Below, piece by piece: positions 1-9,582 of a stretch of DNA of 64,000 bases. The stretch spans positions 62,001 to 126,000 of the forward strand of contig CAJULA010000005.1 in the NCBI GenBank assembly GCA_910587155.1, given 5' to 3'. A model generated the notes under the pieces. The model was not told where the DNA came from, ran no database searches, and worked only from the letters and a program-made list of their open reading frames with translations. Origin of the DNA: an uncultured Lachnospiraceae bacterium (GTDB lineage: Bacteria > Bacillota > Clostridia > Lachnospirales > Lachnospiraceae). The number at the start of each line of letters is the position of its first letter. The stretch's first letter is position 1. Both the position numbers and the translations under genes were made by a program.

Positions 1-1296
1 GCCTGCTTTTTTATCGGTGGCATACTTCTCTATGAATTTGCAGACGGCATCCTGAAAAAGGACGGTGTCATGGTCCGCAACAGCATTGCCACCGGCGTCG
101 GTGTCGGCATCAGCTTTGTGGTCTATTATTTTTACTGGCTGCGGGGCATTGCTCTCAGCGGAGCGATGCAGAGCTATTGGGAGAATGCAGATTTCCCGCT
201 GATCCCCCGCAGTGTGGATGATCTGAAAATGGCCAAAGCCATGGTATATGAGATTTTCATTACATTCCGGGAGGCCAGACTCTTTATGGCGGCTTTTGTG
301 CTGGCAGCCTTTGTGCTGGGGGTTTTTCTGGAGGGGAACCGTTACTGCAAGGTAATCTTTCTCGGGTTTTTCGTCGCTCTGTTTGCTTCCTATATCCATA
401 TGTTTCCCATTGCGGACAGGCTCTGGTGTTTTTCCTTTCCTGTTTTTACCATTCTGGCCTTTTACGCGATTGACAGGATGGCGGCGGGGGGTAAAAAAGC
501 GGAGCTGGCAGCCCTTTTCCTTATGTTTACACTGATGCTGACCAACAACGGCATCCTTGTATACAGAAATCCGGAGCATGTATTTCAGAAGGGAGAAGAG
601 GCCAATCCGGCCATAGCCTGGCTGCAGGAGCATGTGGCCGCAGATGAAAAAGTCTATGTGTATTATCAGAGCATTCCGGTGACCAGATATAAGATCGGTT
701 ATGATACAAACCGGATCGGCAATGGGGAAGCGGACAACATTATCTGGGCAACCGATACGCCGAATAAAGAAAAGGCGCAGGCGGATATCGAGAGGGTGCT
801 CGGGGAGCCGAAATGCTATATCCTTGCCTCCCATGCGCCGGAAGAGCGGATCGGGCCCCTGCTTACCGCCCTGTCGCAGTCGGGCAGTCTGGAGATCGTA
901 CTGAATGAGTATGAGACGCCGCTTTATTTCTATGCCTCCGCGCCCGGGGACAGAAAGAGCAGAGTGAGCTATGAGCTGATCTCTCAGGAAGAAGAAGGCG
1001 ATACCTGCTATGTGACAATCCGCGTCAACAATACAGGTATTTCCTATATCAATACGGAATATGACAATGTGCGGGTGGCATGCCGGGAGAGGGAGGACAT
1101 CGGCACAAACCTCTGGGGAAATCTTGCGCCCGGCGCGTATTATGATATGCCCCTTGAGTTTGACTGGAATGGTCAGACCTCGGTTTCCCTCCAGTTGGAG
1201 AACGGCGGCAGATACTGGTTTGATGAACTGGGCTGTGAACCGATTACCATCACCAGACAGACCGCGCAGGAACTGCCGGGAGAGAAAACGCAGTAG
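1..1296 (+). CDS. C-terminal part of a GT-C-like polytopic membrane protein (5' end cut by window)
   Basis: The reading frame is open from base 1, so the start lies upstream. About 430 residues are visible. The first half contains several hydrophobic segments (around window bases 90-170, 280-340, 350-480 and 510-560), followed by a stretch with the pattern AIAWLQEHVAADEKVYVYY, which resembles the soluble region after the last membrane helix in GT-C-fold glycosyltransferases and YfhO-like proteins. The last 110 residues look like a beta-rich extracytoplasmic domain. It ends 21 bp before an MBOAT gene that has its own AGGAG site, so the two are probably co-transcribed. A role in adding a sugar outside the membrane from a polyprenyl-phosphate donor is inference; the catalytic N-terminal loop is not in the window. 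Confidence 0.6.
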   Translation, partial: ACFFIGGILLYEFADGILKKDGVMVRNSIATGVGVGISFVVYYFYWLRGIALSGAMQSYWENADFPLIPRSVDDLKMAKAMVYEIFITFREARLFMAAFVLAAFVLGVFLEGNRYCKVIFLGFFVALFASYIHMFPIADRLWCFSFPVFTILAFYAIDRMAAGGKKAELAALFLMFTLMLTNNGILVYRNPEHVFQKGEEANPAIAWLQEHVAADEKVYVYYQSIPVTRYKIGYDTNRIGNGEADNIIWATDTPNKEKAQADIERVLGEPKCYILASHAPEERIGPLLTALSQSGSLEIVLNEYETPLYFYASAPGDRKSRVSYELISQEEEGDTCYVTIRVNNTGISYINTEYDNVRVACREREDIGTNLWGNLAPGAYYDMPLEFDWNGQTSVSLQLENGGRYWFDELGCEPITITRQTAQELPGEKTQ

Positions 1297-1317
1297 TGGA
1301 AATAGGAGATTTTAGTT

Positions 1318-2808
1318 ATGGTATTTACATCCTGGCAGTTTTTTCTTATCTTGCCTTGTGTCTTATTGCTGTATTTTATCATACCGGGAAGCTGGCGTGT
1401 CTGTTACCTTCTGGCAGTCAGCTGCCTGTTTTATGCCTGCTTCCATCCGGTATATCTGATGGTGATTCTGGCGGTGGCAGGCATTTCCTGGTATGGCGCT
1501 CTGGCGCTGGAAAAAAGGCGCATGCAGCAGAGGGCGGCAGTCAGTCGTCCGTTTCGTTTTTATGTGACCTTGTGTCTGTTGTTTCTTGTATTGTTTAAAT
1601 ATACGCGATTTCTGCTTGACAATCTGAAGCAGCTGTCCGGCCTGTTTGGCGGCTCTTTTCCGGCACTGTCATTTTCGCTGGTGATGCCGGTGGGCATCTC
1701 CTATTACATTTTTCAGGCGGTCAGTTATCTCACAGATGTATCCCGGGGCACAAGTAAGGCAGAGCGGAATTTTCTGCAGTATGCCCTGTATCTTTCTTTT
1801 TTCCCGAAGGTGATTTCGGGGCCGATTGAGCGGGCCGATGCGTTCCTGCCTCAGATCAGGAACTGCCATACATGGAACCTCTGGGACGGGGCGCGGGTGC
1901 GCGACGGCCTTGTTTTGATGATGTGGGGATATTTTGAGAAGCTGGTCATTGCCGACCGTCTTGCCATTCTGACGGGGGAAGTGTTCGGCGATTATGCGGG
2001 ATATGGTTCCGTAGAGCTGTTTGTGGCGGCGGCAGCTTTTTATATTCAGCTCTATACGGATTTTGACGGTTATACCAATATCGCCAGGGGCCTGGCAAAG
2101 GCGATGGGGTTTACGCTGGCAGAAAATTTCCGGGCTCCTTTTCTGTCGGAGAGTATCAGGGACTATTGGGGCAGATGGCATATTTCCCTGAGTATGTGGC
2201 TGCGGGATTATATCTATATTCCCCTGGGAGGAAACCGTGCGGGAACGCTGCGTAAATACAGAAATCTGCTGCTTACCTTTCTGGTCAGCGGCCTCTGGCA
2301 TGGAGCGGCGTGGAATTATGTGTTATGGGGACTTGTGCATGGGCTGTATGAAGTGGCAGAGGACATCTTCAGGCCCTGGGTGAAACGCTTACACGATCAT
2401 TTTCACACAAAGACGGAAAGCTTCAGTTATCGGCTTTTTCGCAGGGCAAAATGCTGGCTGCTCGTCTGTCTTGCCTATATTTTCTTCAAAGTGCCTACAG
2501 CGGCGGACGGTCTGCGCTATCTGAAACGCATGGTCACGAAATGGAATCCCTGGGTATTGTTTGACGGCAGCCTGTATACGCTGGGGATTACGGAGAAATA
2601 TATGCATGTTCTTTTCCTGGCGCTTTTGCTGTTATTTGCGGTTGACCGGGTGAAAGAGAAGCGGCATATGGAAGCGGATGTGTGGCTGGCAGAGCAGTGT
2701 GTCTGGTTCCGGTGGCTGGTTATGCTGGGCGGTATCATGGCGGTGATCGTGTTTGGCGCTTATGGCCCGGCCTATGATGCGGAAAATTTTATCTATTTTA
2801 ATTTCTGA
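1318..2808 (+). CDS. MBOAT-family membrane O-acyltransferase (AlgI/DltB type)
   Basis: A 496-residue polytopic membrane protein. It shows the AlgI-type conserved region RDYWGRWHISLSMWLRDY (from about residue 281), then IYIPLGGNR, and the motif SGLWHGAAWNYVLWG, whose invariant histidine is H328. Family members move acyl groups, usually acetyl, across the membrane and pass them to an extracytoplasmic SGNH partner that decorates a polysaccharide. The AGGAG site at 1304-1308 fits the ATG at 1318. The next gene encodes the expected SGNH partner, so the two form a transfer module. A second MBOAT at 13716 has the same architecture and length. The acyl donor and acceptor glycan cannot be told from sequence. 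Confidence 0.92.
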   Translation: MVFTSWQFFLILPCVLLLYFIIPGSWRVCYLLAVSCLFYACFHPVYLMVILAVAGISWYGALALEKRRMQQRAAVSRPFRFYVTLCLLFLVLFKYTRFLLDNLKQLSGLFGGSFPALSFSLVMPVGISYYIFQAVSYLTDVSRGTSKAERNFLQYALYLSFFPKVISGPIERADAFLPQIRNCHTWNLWDGARVRDGLVLMMWGYFEKLVIADRLAILTGEVFGDYAGYGSVELFVAAAAFYIQLYTDFDGYTNIARGLAKAMGFTLAENFRAPFLSESIRDYWGRWHISLSMWLRDYIYIPLGGNRAGTLRKYRNLLLTFLVSGLWHGAAWNYVLWGLVHGLYEVAEDIFRPWVKRLHDHFHTKTESFSYRLFRRAKCWLLVCLAYIFFKVPTAADGLRYLKRMVTKWNPWVLFDGSLYTLGITEKYMHVLFLALLLLFAVDRVKEKRHMEADVWLAEQCVWFRWLVMLGGIMAVIVFGAYGPAYDAENFIYFNF

Positions 2809-2850
2809 CAGGCTAAAGCAAGGTGGCGGGTCAGAAGGAAAAGGGCAGAT

Positions 2851-4311
2851 ATGGACAGTGAGAAAACGAAAAGATTGAAAAAAAGCATTGCGGGGATTCT
2901 GCGCCTCTTTTTGTTTCTGGGAATCCTTGCCCTGCTTTATCAGAAAGCGGAGCAGATTTTAAAGCTTGATATGGGACACCGGGGGACGGATAATGTAAAG
3001 GGATTTTATGCGGAAAAGGAGAACTCGGTGGAGGTGCTTTTTATCGGTGCCAGTACTATGTTCTGTACGGCTGACCCGCTTGTGCTTTATGAGGAGTATG
3101 GGATTGCGTCCTATGACTTTGGCAGCTCCGCCCAGCCTTTTGAACTCAGCTATCTGTTTATGCAGGAGGCATTCAAGACCCAAAGGCCCAGGGTGATCGC
3201 ACTGGAAATGCTCAGTGTGGGCAATGAACTGGACACGCAAAAAGCGGACAATCTGAATTATGGCCTGACGGATATGCCGTTTTCTCTCGGGAAAGCCGCG
3301 GGAGTTTATGATATGTTTGGCAGTGATAAAGGAACAGGGCTGTCCTATCTGCTTCCCATGCTGCAGTATAAGGACCGCTGGCAGGAACTGACCAGAGAGG
3401 ACTTTGCAGGCAGCGGCGGGGAATGGAGCGCACCGGTCAGAAATTATGCAAAAGGGGCCTATACGCCGGATCTGGTTGCGCAGTCGGCGCCTGATTTTTC
3501 CTCCTATTATGAGGAAGCGGAGTTTGCGATACCGCAGCGGAATCGGGAAGTTTTTGCACGGATGGTCAGTCTGTGTAAGGAAAACGGGACGCAGCTTTTG
3601 CTGTTTAAATCGCCCAATGTGGGCTGGAACATCAGCCAGACCAGAGCCGTACAGGCACTGGCGGACGAATATGGGCTGCCGTTTATTGATTTTTTTTCTC
3701 TGATGGAAGAGCTGGAAATCGACCCGGCCACGGATTTCAGAGACAATACGCATTTTAACCGGTATGGCTCCGAGAAGGCGTCCCGCTATCTGGGAGAATA
3801 TTTAAAGGCTCATTATGAGCTGACAGATTATCGGGGATTTGATTCTGAGAATTCCTGGGATCTGGCACTGGAGGGACGGGAGCATGACCGTGCGGGGGAG
3901 CGGGTGGCAAAGACAGAGGGCCTGCCGGATTATATGGCACGGATCCCGTACGACAGACATACGGTAGTCTTTTCCGTGACGGGTGACACCGGACCGATGG
4001 CGGACTTTTTACAGGAGCTGGCGGCTGCCTTCGGGCTGGATCAGGAAAAAATACTGGCCGGCGGCAGTTTCGCAGTCAGAGACAGGACGTGTATCAGCGG
4101 ATTGATCGGGACGGATGACAGGCCCTGGCGCTGGGAGCAGGGGGCTGATACCATGCTGTTGACAGGTTACAGCATTACGTATAACCGGGAGATGTACCAG
4201 CTGGTGGACGATGGGCTGACAATCCTGATTTATGACGATGCATGGGAAGAACTGGTGGATGTGGCCGGCTTCGATGCCTATGATCCGGCACATGCACGGA
4301 GGCCGCAGTGA
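2851..4311 (+). CDS. Membrane-anchored SGNH/AlgJ-like acyltransferase partner with an extra C-terminal domain
   Basis: 486 residues with one membrane segment near the N-terminus (about 10-29) and an extracytoplasmic body. The SGNH catalytic features are visible: the nucleophile block FIGAST with S68, and the DNTH motif (D298, H301) of the DxxH type. Together with the upstream MBOAT this should place the acyl group on the exported glycan. Residues 340-486 form an extra domain not needed for the SGNH fold, with short beta-like repeats such as SFAVRD and TGYSIT. It may resemble the ILEI-type domain sometimes found in such proteins, but I am not sure. The stop codon overlaps the GTG/ATG start of the next gene. 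Confidence 0.8.
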   Translation: MDSEKTKRLKKSIAGILRLFLFLGILALLYQKAEQILKLDMGHRGTDNVKGFYAEKENSVEVLFIGASTMFCTADPLVLYEEYGIASYDFGSSAQPFELSYLFMQEAFKTQRPRVIALEMLSVGNELDTQKADNLNYGLTDMPFSLGKAAGVYDMFGSDKGTGLSYLLPMLQYKDRWQELTREDFAGSGGEWSAPVRNYAKGAYTPDLVAQSAPDFSSYYEEAEFAIPQRNREVFARMVSLCKENGTQLLLFKSPNVGWNISQTRAVQALADEYGLPFIDFFSLMEELEIDPATDFRDNTHFNRYGSEKASRYLGEYLKAHYELTDYRGFDSENSWDLALEGREHDRAGERVAKTEGLPDYMARIPYDRHTVVFSVTGDTGPMADFLQELAAAFGLDQEKILAGGSFAVRDRTCISGLIGTDDRPWRWEQGADTMLLTGYSITYNREMYQLVDDGLTILIYDDAWEELVDVAGFDAYDPAHARRPQ

Positions 4312-5531
4312 TGGAAGGGACGACACGCATTTTGCATGTGCTGGGGCGGCTGGACCGGGGCGGTGCAGAGACGATGGTGATGAATCTCTACCGTCATATC
4401 GACCGGAGCCGCATGCAGTTTGATTTTGTAATTCATACGCGGGATACCTGTGATTATACAGAGGAGATTATGGCACTGGGCGGGCGGATCTATTCCATGG
4501 TTCCCTTTCGGGCATCCACGGCGCTCTTGTACCTGCGGCAGTGGCGGCGGTTTTTTCGGGCGCATCCGGAGTATCAGATTGTTCATGGACATATGCGCAG
4601 TACGGCGTCTTTGTATCTGCATGAGGCAAAACGGGCGGGCTGTGTGACACTTGTCCACAGCCATAATACGTCGTCCGGCAGCGGCTTGTCCGCGCTGATA
4701 AAAAATATGTTACAGTATCCGCTGCGCTTTCAGGCCGATTATCTGTTTGCCTGTTCGAGAGCGGCGGGCGTCTGGCTCTATGGCAGGCGGGCCTGTGAGA
4801 CAGACCGGTTTCATATTTTATACAACGGGGTGGAACCGGAGCGCTTTCGCTTTCGGGAAGAAGTGCGGCAGGCAAAAAGAGAGGAGCTGCTGCCTGCCGA
4901 TGGGTCGGCGGCAGACGCTTTGGTGTTTCTTCATATCGGCAGACTGGAGAGGCAGAAAAACCACGCATTTCTGCTGCAGATCATGGCCCGGATCGTAAAA
5001 CATGCACCAGGTGCCGTGCTGTGGCTGTGCGGTGTCGGTCCACTGGAGGAGCAGCTGCGGCAGCAGGCAAAGCAATATGGAATCGAAGGTGTCGTGCGGT
5101 TTCTGGGGATGCGGACAGATGTGCCGGCGCTGATGCAGGCGGCGGATGTCATGGTGTTTCCTTCTTTGTTTGAGGGACTGCCGGTGAGTCTGGTGGAAGC
5201 GCAGGCAGCAGGCCTGCCGGTACTGATGTCGGATGCCGTGACAGAGGAAGTGATATTGACGCGGCTGGTTCACGCATTGCCCCTTCATGCGGGCCCGGTA
5301 CGCTGGGCCCGCGCAGCGCTTGCAATGGCCGGGGGGACAAGGGAAAGGCCCGGCAGCAGTGCGCCCGCGGACAGGGCGGCTTATGCGGAGACGATAGGGC
5401 AAAGCGGTTATGATGCGACGGAAAACGCCGGGGAGATGACTGCATTTTATGAGGCAGTGACCGGCCAAAAGGGCAGACGAGTGCAGAAGCGTGGGCAGGC
5501 AGACAGGGCGGGGAGAAAAAACAGGAAATGA
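4311..5531 (+). CDS. Glycosyltransferase family 4 (GT-B fold)
   Basis: 406 residues. The N-terminal acceptor domain has the GT4 signature LGRLDRGGAETMVMNLY and a later HGHMRS; the C-terminal donor domain has HIGRLERQKNH and the E-x7-E type block FEGLPVSLVEAQAAGLPVL (about residues 285-305). It is a retaining, nucleotide-sugar-dependent cytoplasmic enzyme by family; donor and acceptor are unknown. The ATG at 4311 is chosen, although a GTG lies directly before it at 4308; either overlaps the upstream TGA. The stop overlaps the next ATG (ATGA at 5528), indicating translational coupling to the CotH gene. The last 60 residues are basic and low in complexity. Confidence 0.88.
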   Translation: MEGTTRILHVLGRLDRGGAETMVMNLYRHIDRSRMQFDFVIHTRDTCDYTEEIMALGGRIYSMVPFRASTALLYLRQWRRFFRAHPEYQIVHGHMRSTASLYLHEAKRAGCVTLVHSHNTSSGSGLSALIKNMLQYPLRFQADYLFACSRAAGVWLYGRRACETDRFHILYNGVEPERFRFREEVRQAKREELLPADGSAADALVFLHIGRLERQKNHAFLLQIMARIVKHAPGAVLWLCGVGPLEEQLRQQAKQYGIEGVVRFLGMRTDVPALMQAADVMVFPSLFEGLPVSLVEAQAAGLPVLMSDAVTEEVILTRLVHALPLHAGPVRWARAALAMAGGTRERPGSSAPADRAAYAETIGQSGYDATENAGEMTAFYEAVTGQKGRRVQKRGQADRAGRKNRK

Positions 5532-7312
5532 GAAGGAAATGGAAGATCAGTGCGCTGCTTTGTGCGGTTTTGCTGCTTGGCGCCTGGCTGTGGCTGCGCA
5601 TGTGGCAGGAGGGAAGGCAGCCTGTCACCGTGCAGGATATTACGGTGGTCGTGGACGGGGGCAGCGGCAGTAAACATCTCAGATTGTGGCACAATTATTA
5701 TAATAATACGGAATATCTGTTTCTTCCCGCTTTCTGTAAGGCAGAGCTGCCTGTGCGTATCACGTTGCGCAGGCGCGGCAGTGTGGCCTGGGACGGCCAT
5801 GCGTCGGGCGGACAGGGATATTTGTATGACCTGACGGAGGGCCGTCACAGCCTGCAGGCGGGCGGCAGTGAATTTACCGTGGAAGTCATGCGCTCCGCCA
5901 GCGTGCCGGCGCTGTTTATCTATACTGCTTCGGGCAGTCTGACCCATATCGAGGAAGAAAAAGGGAACGGGGAGTCGGCGTTGTATGAGATGGTGGATGC
6001 AGATGGGCAAGTCATTGCCGCGGGACAGATCAGGAAGCTGAAATCAAGAGGCAATTCCACCTTTCTGGAAGATAAAAAGCCATATCAGATGTCACTGGAG
6101 GAAGGGGCAGACCTTTTGGGGAGCGGCGTACAGGACAAGTATATTCTGCTGGCAAACAGGCAGGACCAGTCGCTGCTGCGTGACCGGATCATGTATGACC
6201 TGGCGGCGGATATGGGCCTTGCCTATTCCGCGGTAAGCCGGTTTGTGGATCTGTATATCAATGAGGAATACAGAGGCTCCTATCAGCTTTCGGAGAAGGT
6301 GGAGACAGGATATGGGCGGATGCCTCTTGCTACGGAAACGGGCCGTACCCGGACTGCGTTTCTTGTGACACTGGAATACCCTAATGACGACAGACTGGCG
6401 GAGGCAGATCATTATTTTACGACGGAAAACGGGCAGAATGTGATTATCAAGCGTCCGAAGCAGCCCGGGGACGCCCAGAAGGCTTATATTGCGGATACCT
6501 TTCAGGCGGCGGAGGCGGCCATACGGGCAGGCCGCGTGGAGGAAAGCAACATTGATATGACAAGCTTTGCCAGAAAATATCTGGTGGAAGAGATCGGCAA
6601 AAATCTGGATGCCATGTATACAAGCCAGTATTTTTATCAGGATGAGCCGGAAAAGGACGGGAAGCTGTATGCAGGCCCCGTATGGGATTATGACAAGACG
6701 CTGGGGAATCCGCTGATAGAGCATACCAGACCGGTGGACTTCCAGGAACCCCGGGGTATCTATGCCGCCATGAAGCAGGAGAATGCTTCCTGGTGGTATG
6801 ATCTGTATCAGCTCCCCGCCTTTCGGCAAAAAGTGACAGAGGAATACAGAGAATCAGCCGTTCCGGCCATAGAAGCCATGGTAAACGGGAAAATCGACGG
6901 TTACAGGAACGAAATCTGGGAAAGTGCCCATATGGATTATATGCGCTGGGATACGTTCGAAGATTTTAAATACGGAGAAGAACTGGAGTTTGAGAAGGAA
7001 TATCAGTCGGAAATCGACCGGATCAAGGAGTTCCTCAGTCTGCGCCGCCGGTTCCTGGATGATATCTGGCTGGAAGGCAGGAAGTATGACCGGATTTCCC
7101 TGGATCCGGGAGAAGGCAGTATCTATGTGGCTTATGTGGATGCCATAGAGGGCAGGACACTGAACGAGCCCCGCGACCCCAAACGGGAAGGGTATCGGTT
7201 TGATCACTGGGTACGGGAGGATACGGGGGAAGTCTATGATTTTACGGAATGCTATGACGGAATCCCTTTTGTATTAAAAGCAGTGTACCGGCCCGACGGT
7301 GAGGATGAGTGA
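5528..7312 (+). CDS. Membrane-anchored CotH-family kinase with C-terminal InlB-like repeat
   Basis: 594 residues. A hydrophobic segment at residues 7-23 is a signal anchor. The CotH region contains RGNSTF and KKPYQM, the block LLRDRIMYDLA, YRGSYQLSEKVE, and the metal-binding motif AGPVWDYDKTLGNP with D387 and D389. CotH proteins are atypical protein kinases, best known for phosphorylating spore-coat proteins; this one should face outward, so its substrate is probably a surface protein or glycan. Residues about 538-590 match a single Listeria-Bacteroides (InlB B-like) repeat, with KREGYRFDHWV at its centre. It is translationally coupled to the preceding GT4 gene. A second CotH with the same layout lies at 19267. 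Confidence 0.85.
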   Translation: MRRKWKISALLCAVLLLGAWLWLRMWQEGRQPVTVQDITVVVDGGSGSKHLRLWHNYYNNTEYLFLPAFCKAELPVRITLRRRGSVAWDGHASGGQGYLYDLTEGRHSLQAGGSEFTVEVMRSASVPALFIYTASGSLTHIEEEKGNGESALYEMVDADGQVIAAGQIRKLKSRGNSTFLEDKKPYQMSLEEGADLLGSGVQDKYILLANRQDQSLLRDRIMYDLAADMGLAYSAVSRFVDLYINEEYRGSYQLSEKVETGYGRMPLATETGRTRTAFLVTLEYPNDDRLAEADHYFTTENGQNVIIKRPKQPGDAQKAYIADTFQAAEAAIRAGRVEESNIDMTSFARKYLVEEIGKNLDAMYTSQYFYQDEPEKDGKLYAGPVWDYDKTLGNPLIEHTRPVDFQEPRGIYAAMKQENASWWYDLYQLPAFRQKVTEEYRESAVPAIEAMVNGKIDGYRNEIWESAHMDYMRWDTFEDFKYGEELEFEKEYQSEIDRIKEFLSLRRRFLDDIWLEGRKYDRISLDPGEGSIYVAYVDAIEGRTLNEPRDPKREGYRFDHWVREDTGEVYDFTECYDGIPFVLKAVYRPDGEDE

Positions 7313-7340
7313 GCCGCAGCGGGAGTCGAAAAAAGGCAGG

Positions 7341-8591
7341 ATGGGCAATATGGAAAAAGGGACTTTTGTTTCACCGGAGGCGATCCGGAAAAATATGATA
7401 TGGAATGTAGTCGGTTCCACAGGCTTTATCGGTGCGCAGTGGATGATGACGATCCTGATCGTGCGGCTGGCCGGGTATACGGAAGCGGGCTATCTGTCAC
7501 TGGGGCTGTCACTGACCAATCTGTTTACCAATATTGCCTATTTCTGTATCCGCAATTTTCAGGTATCAGATACGAGAGACAAATACAGCGCGGATACGTA
7601 TGTGACACACCGGGTCCTATTCACGGCCATCGCTTTTTTGCTGTATGCACTGTTTGTCTTCTGCAATGGCTATCCGGCCTATGTCACGGTATTTTTGCTG
7701 CTTTTTATGATATACCGGCTTAACGAAGCGGTGGTGGATGTGTTTCATGCCATTGACCAGAAGGCCTGGCGGCTGGATGTGGCGGGACGCTCCTTTCTCA
7801 TGCGTGGGGTATTGACGCTGGCGGCTTTTATCGTTGTGGAAAAACTGACGGGAAATCTGATTATCACCACGCTCGTAATGCTTGCGATGGCCTATGGGGT
7901 AATTTTTTTCTTTGATATTCCGCGGGCAGTCGCATTGACTCCCTTTTCCCTGAAGGGGGAGAGGTGCTCCCTGTTCTCTCTGACAGGGGAATGCTTTCCT
8001 CTGTTTCTTTATGCCATCTGTCTGAATGCCGTAGTGCCCATTCCGCGGTATATGCTGGAAAAGATAGCCGGAAGTGAGGCGCTGGGCTTTTACAGCTCGG
8101 TGGCGATTCCTGCCTCTGTCATACAGCTGCTGGCATCTTATATTTTTACCACCTTTACCGGCCTGTTTTCCGCCTATCTGCTTCGGCGGGATAAGGCGGG
8201 CTTTATGGCGCTCTTTTGGAAGCTGCTGGCGGCCATTGTCCTTATCGTCCTGGTGGCGCTGGGCGGCAGTCTGTTGCTGGGGGAATGGGCGCTTGTCCTT
8301 TTGTTTACCGAAAGTATCCGACCCTATGCCTATCTCCTGCCGCTCACCATAGTCTGCTGCGGCCTGGTGGCAATGGTCTGGTTTATGGGAACCTTGCTTA
8401 CCGTTATGCGCGACCGGAAGGGCTTGCTGGCAGGCGCTGCGGCAGGTACGCTGAGCGCCGCGGCTGCTTCCTGGCCGTGTATTCGCATCTGGGGTATGGA
8501 TGGGGTAAATATCGTGCTGTTTTTATCCAGCGTGGTAACACTTGTTATTTTCGGTGTGCGATTTGTGCGCTATCGGTGGCAGGTTTTGTAA
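7341..8591 (+). CDS. MOP-superfamily polysaccharide flippase (Wzx-like)
   Basis: A hydrophobic protein of about 416 residues with roughly 12 membrane segments, beginning NMIWNVVGSTGFIGAQW, the typical opening of Wzx/MATE-like polysaccharide flippases. Such proteins carry undecaprenyl-diphosphate-linked oligosaccharides across the cytoplasmic membrane. The start is uncertain: ATG codons occur at 7305, 7341 and 7350, and the AAGGCAGG purine run sits best for 7341 or 7350; the 7305 start would overlap the CotH stop. It is the last gene of this plus-strand run and ends 10 bp from the convergent GT2 gene. Confidence 0.82.
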   Translation: MGNMEKGTFVSPEAIRKNMIWNVVGSTGFIGAQWMMTILIVRLAGYTEAGYLSLGLSLTNLFTNIAYFCIRNFQVSDTRDKYSADTYVTHRVLFTAIAFLLYALFVFCNGYPAYVTVFLLLFMIYRLNEAVVDVFHAIDQKAWRLDVAGRSFLMRGVLTLAAFIVVEKLTGNLIITTLVMLAMAYGVIFFFDIPRAVALTPFSLKGERCSLFSLTGECFPLFLYAICLNAVVPIPRYMLEKIAGSEALGFYSSVAIPASVIQLLASYIFTTFTGLFSAYLLRRDKAGFMALFWKLLAAIVLIVLVALGGSLLLGEWALVLLFTESIRPYAYLLPLTIVCCGLVAMVWFMGTLLTVMRDRKGLLAGAAAGTLSAAAASWPCIRIWGMDGVNIVLFLSSVVTLVIFGVRFVRYRWQVL

Positions 8592-8601
8592 ATCGGCGAT
8601 T

Positions 8602-9582
8602 TCAGGTATCCCTGTCAGCGCGGGACTGAGGGTTTTGGGCTTTCTCTTTCAATTCTTTATACATATCCTGTGTCCTTTGCAGCTGATATTCAAAGTCCCT
8701 CCGGTTATTTTCGCTCATATTGCTGAGGATCAGGCCGGCAAAGAAAGACTGGATGGCGGCCAGTGTGACAAAGCCGCAGACGACGAGGGTGGGTATCTGC
8801 AGTACCAGATGCGTCTCCAGAAAGCGGATAAAGACCGGGATGAAAAAGCCCACTGCCAGCAGTAACAGACCGGCGGCAATCAGAGAGAAAAAGGCCAGAG
8901 GTTTGTAGGTTTTAAACAGTCGCAGAATCATTTTCAGTACCTTGAAGCCGTCGGAATACGTATTGAGTTTGGACACGCTGCCCGTCGGTCTGTCACGGTA
9001 GTCTACGATCACATTTTCGATCTGCATATGATTATAGACTGCGTGGATGGTCATTTCCGTCTCAATCTCAAAGCCCTGCGAAAGGACGGGAAAGGTTTTG
9101 ACAAAAGAATAGCTGAAGGCACGGTAGCCGGTCATAATATCCTTGATATCAGACTGAAAGAGGCGGTTGATGCTGCCGCGTACCAGGCTGTTGCCGAAGT
9201 TGTGGAAGGGCCGTTTGTTTTCCGAGAAGTAGGTAGAGGAAAGGCGGTCGCCCACGACCATGTCGGCATGACGTTCCAGAACAAGGGCAGCCATCTCGCC
9301 GGCCTGTTCCAGCGGATAGGTATCGTCGCCGTCTATGAGGATATAACAGCAGGCGTCGATCTCCCGGAACATTCTGCGGATCACATTGCCTTTTCCCTGC
9401 TGATATTCTTTTCTGACCACGGCGCCTGCCTTTTGGGCGATCGGGCCGGTATCGTCCGTGGAATTGTTGTCATATACATAGATCACGGCTTCCGGCAGTG
9501 CGGCCCTGGCATCTTTTATGACTTTTTCTATGGTTGGCGCTTCGTTATAGCACGGAATCAGTACTGCGATCTTGTCTAACAT
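8602..9582 (-). CDS. GT2 polyprenyl-phosphate glycosyltransferase (DPM1/GtrB-like)
   Basis: 326 residues. The GT-A domain starts DKIAVLIPCYNEAPTIEKV and has the nucleotide-sugar metal motif DGDDTYPL and the acceptor-side block MTGYRAFS. The C-terminus carries two membrane helices (around residues 225-300), as in GtrB and ArnC, which load a sugar onto undecaprenyl phosphate for later transfer outside the cell. The ATG at 9582 is chosen because AGAAAGGA lies just upstream; the frame is open further upstream but lacks such a site. Its first 38 bases overlap the end of the next upstream gene on the same strand, so the two are coupled. The neighbouring GT-C-like protein (9545-11818) is a plausible user of its product. 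Confidence 0.87.
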   Translation of the reverse strand: MLDKIAVLIPCYNEAPTIEKVIKDARAALPEAVIYVYDNNSTDDTGPIAQKAGAVVRKEYQQGKGNVIRRMFREIDACCYILIDGDDTYPLEQAGEMAALVLERHADMVVGDRLSSTYFSENKRPFHNFGNSLVRGSINRLFQSDIKDIMTGYRAFSYSFVKTFPVLSQGFEIETEMTIHAVYNHMQIENVIVDYRDRPTGSVSKLNTYSDGFKVLKMILRLFKTYKPLAFFSLIAAGLLLLAVGFFIPVFIRFLETHLVLQIPTLVVCGFVTLAAIQSFFAGLILSNMSENNRRDFEYQLQRTQDMYKELKEKAQNPQSRADRDT

